Shown here: in pieces, positions 6,639 to 7,670 of the stretch | How the letters are laid out: every line of letters begins with the position of its first letter | How positions within the stretch are numbered: position 1 is the first letter of the stretch | Assembly: GCA_014762485.1 (NCBI GenBank) | Contig: JABURU010000264.1 | Location: forward strand, 1 to 7,670 | DNA from: Gammaproteobacteria bacterium | GTDB taxonomy: Bacteria; Pseudomonadota; Gammaproteobacteria; Thiohalospirales; Thiohalospiraceae | Direction of reading: 5' to 3' | DNA length: 7,670 nucleotides | The notes under the pieces: model-generated | What the model was told of the DNA's origin: nothing | The model's database searches: none | The model's input: the letters and a program-made list of their open reading frames with translations, nothing else | Translations under genes and position numbers: made by a program

Positions 6639-7478
6639 ATGCCTGTAGCGTTGCCCGCAAACCAGTCAAATCATATCTTGCAGACATTGCCGGTTGGTAT
6701 CATCGTACTGGAGCAGAATCGAGTAAGCTGGATCAACAATACGCTTCTGAACATGTTGCATGTGACAGAAGAGCAGATCATAGGCAAATCCAAGGATGAG
6801 CTGGATGAGCTGGAACTACAGTTGCTCTTTTCCGAACAACCCACTATCTATATCCCGGCGATACATGGCAACTCAGAGCGCTGGTTACAGTGTGACTGCA
6901 AACAAAATGGTGATGGCAGGCAAATCAATACATACCAGGATGTGACCCAGCTACATCACCTGGAACGGGAGCGTGGCCGACTGGAATCGATCATCGTTGA
7001 TGCGACTACCAATGATGCGGTCACCGGCCTGTTAAACCGTCGCGGGGTGATTCAGCGCCTGGAGCCACAAATTGCCCGTTGCAGGCGTTACGAAACGCCA
7101 TTGTCGGTAATTATGCTGAATGTGCAGTTAAATCAGGGCGGTACCGTCACGGAAATAGGTGAGCAGGCGTTACTGGAACTGGGGCAGCTGATTAAAGACT
7201 TTGTGCGTTGGGCGGATATGATCGGACATGAAAACGCGGGTGAATTTTTAATTGTGTTACCCGAAACAGAATTGCAGGGAGCAAAAGAGCTGGCCGAACG
7301 TTTGTTGGCGGTGGTGGAGCAAACCACGCTATCTGGGATGCCAGAAAAGAGTCAGTTAGAGGTGAAGCTGGGCGTATCGGCCTGGCGAAAGAATGATAAT
7401 ATGGCGGAATTAATTCAACGTACGAATGGGGCGCTAGAAGACGCCGTGAATAACGCAAATAATATTGCCGTATCCTGA
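6639..7478 (+). CDS. PAS domain protein with degenerate GGDEF domain (probable non-catalytic c-di-GMP-type receptor)
   Basis: A soluble 279-residue signalling protein with no signal peptide or membrane segment. A PAS fold spans about 11-105 (ILQTLPVGIIVLEQNRVSWINN, then WLQCDCKQNGDGRQINTYQDVTQ). A short charged helix (105-120) leads to a GGDEF-type fold at about 122-279. The fold begins with DAVTGLLNRRG (126-136, the usual DxLTGLxNRR) and ends ALEDAVNNANNIAV, in place of ALYxAKxxGRN. The GGDEF signature itself reads NAGEF (199-203). The first metal-binding Asp is Asn161 (VIMLNVQLNQ), and the FKxxND substrate loop is lost. Cyclase activity is therefore very unlikely. RWAD at 190-193 sits five residues before NAGEF, exactly where the RxxD inhibitory site for c-di-GMP belongs. 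There is no EAL or HD-GYP domain. It follows yciA by 32 bases and precedes the terminator, so it is probably in the fatty-acid operon. The PAS ligand and output are unknown; residue losses are seen directly, and the receptor role is inferred. Confidence 0.85.
   Translation: MPVALPANQSNHILQTLPVGIIVLEQNRVSWINNTLLNMLHVTEEQIIGKSKDELDELELQLLFSEQPTIYIPAIHGNSERWLQCDCKQNGDGRQINTYQDVTQLHHLERERGRLESIIVDATTNDAVTGLLNRRGVIQRLEPQIARCRRYETPLSVIMLNVQLNQGGTVTEIGEQALLELGQLIKDFVRWADMIGHENAGEFLIVLPETELQGAKELAERLLAVVEQTTLSGMPEKSQLEVKLGVSAWRKNDNMAELIQRTNGALEDAVNNANNIAVS
6795..6812 (+). repeat. Perfect 9-bp tandem duplication in the PAS domain coding region
   Basis: GATGAGCTG occurs twice head to tail and in frame, encoding Asp-Glu-Leu-Asp-Glu-Leu at residues 53-58, just after the IIGKSK segment of the PAS fold. 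A change of copy number would add or remove three residues without a frameshift. Two copies only, so it may be chance. Confidence 0.8.
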
Positions 7479-7491
7479 GTTAACCACTCTA

Positions 7492-7526
7492 GACAAAAAA
7501 GGGCGTTCAATACGCCCTTTTTTGTC
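7492..7526. terminator. Bidirectional intrinsic terminator closing the operon
   Basis: GACAAAAAAGGGCGT (7492-7506) pairs perfectly with ACGCCCTTTTTTGTC (7512-7526): 15 base pairs around a 5-base loop (TCAAT). The GC core is flanked by an A-run on the left and a T-run on the right, so each strand reads as hairpin plus U-tract. It starts 13 bases after the TGA of the PAS gene. No comparable hairpin is seen between the upstream genes, which supports a single transcript ending here. Symmetry also permits termination of leftward transcription. Confidence 0.93.
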
Positions 7527-7670
7527 GGATGGTCAGTGTACAGGGACATGACCAACTTTCTTCATCTCGCCCCTTATTTTTACCGCTCACTATCTACCTC
7601 GCTATGATTTTGTATAAATAGATCTAGTAAATAATCTCCGGCTGCACGGTGTTCTATATCTACCGGTCAA
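7527..7670. other. Intergenic tail, no convincing gene
   Basis: These 144 bases after the terminator are more AT-rich than the operon. They hold one very short rightward frame (7548-7607, 19 codons, MTNFLHLAPYFYRSLSTSL, preceded by CAGGGAC) that matches nothing recognised. They also hold a TGTATAAAT at 7611-7619 resembling an extended -10 box, without a clear -35. It may be the upstream region of a rightward gene beyond the edge, or the gap before a convergent gene. No RNA gene, repeat array or mobile-element end is recognised. Confidence 0.5.

Larger units (their letters stand above)
2..7526 (+). other. Probable single beta-oxidation operon
   Basis: Six co-directional genes are separated by 20, 6, 26, 1 and 32 bases. 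Three of the ribosome-binding sites lie in or at the edge of the preceding gene's end. No intrinsic terminator occurs before 7492. Products cover activation, dehydrogenation, hydration, second oxidation, thiolysis, CoA release and a signalling protein. The promoter and any regulator site (FadR- or PsrA-like, for example) must lie upstream of the window, so regulation cannot be read here. Operon status is inferred from spacing. Confidence 0.75.

Noticed and set aside
7584..7667. Minus-strand frame reading PVDIEHRAAGDYLLDLF and onward for 28 codons to a stop, as the tail of a convergent gene.
   Set aside because: A stop codon (TGA) occurs in the same frame at the window edge (7667-7669) and no start codon follows it before the middle of the frame, so there is no supportable gene.

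Overview
The window looks like a chromosomal segment from a gammaproteobacterium. The basis is protein resemblance: a FadE-type acyl-CoA dehydrogenase with the bacterial C-terminal extension, a FadI/FadJ-style thiolase and hydratase/dehydrogenase pair, and a YciA thioesterase, all families best known from that class. No rRNA, tRNA, phage or insertion-sequence gene is visible, and the genus cannot be fixed from this sequence.

Layout: all six recognisable genes lie on the + strand. They are the 3' part of fadE (2-952, cut by the left edge), a thiolase (973-2340), a two-domain enoyl-CoA hydratase/3-hydroxyacyl-CoA dehydrogenase (2347-4371), a long-chain acyl-CoA synthetase of the eukaryote-like ACSL group (4398-6203), a YciA acyl-CoA thioesterase with a GTG start (6205-6606), and a soluble PAS protein with a degenerate GGDEF domain (6639-7478). 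The gaps are 20, 6, 26, 1 and 32 bases. The only intrinsic terminator is a perfect 15-bp hairpin at 7492-7526 after the last gene, so the simplest reading is one operon whose promoter lies upstream of the window. The last 144 bases (7527-7670) carry no convincing gene.

How the genes fit together: the synthetase activates fatty acid to acyl-CoA, FadE makes the 2-enoyl-CoA, the FadJ-like protein hydrates and oxidises it to 3-ketoacyl-CoA, and the thiolase releases acetyl-CoA. That is a whole beta-oxidation cycle in one transcription unit. The thioesterase can hydrolyse acyl-CoA and free CoA, and may act as a relief valve.

The most interesting element is the last gene. Its GGDEF active site is destroyed (NAGEF, with the metal-binding Asp replaced by Asn and the substrate loop shortened). 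Yet an RxxD motif sits exactly where the c-di-GMP inhibitory site should be, and an intact PAS fold precedes it. It therefore looks like a receptor or scaffold rather than a diguanylate cyclase, apparently co-transcribed with fatty-acid degradation. A second point is the thiolase's lysine-rich N-terminal tail, which two competing start sites would include or exclude.
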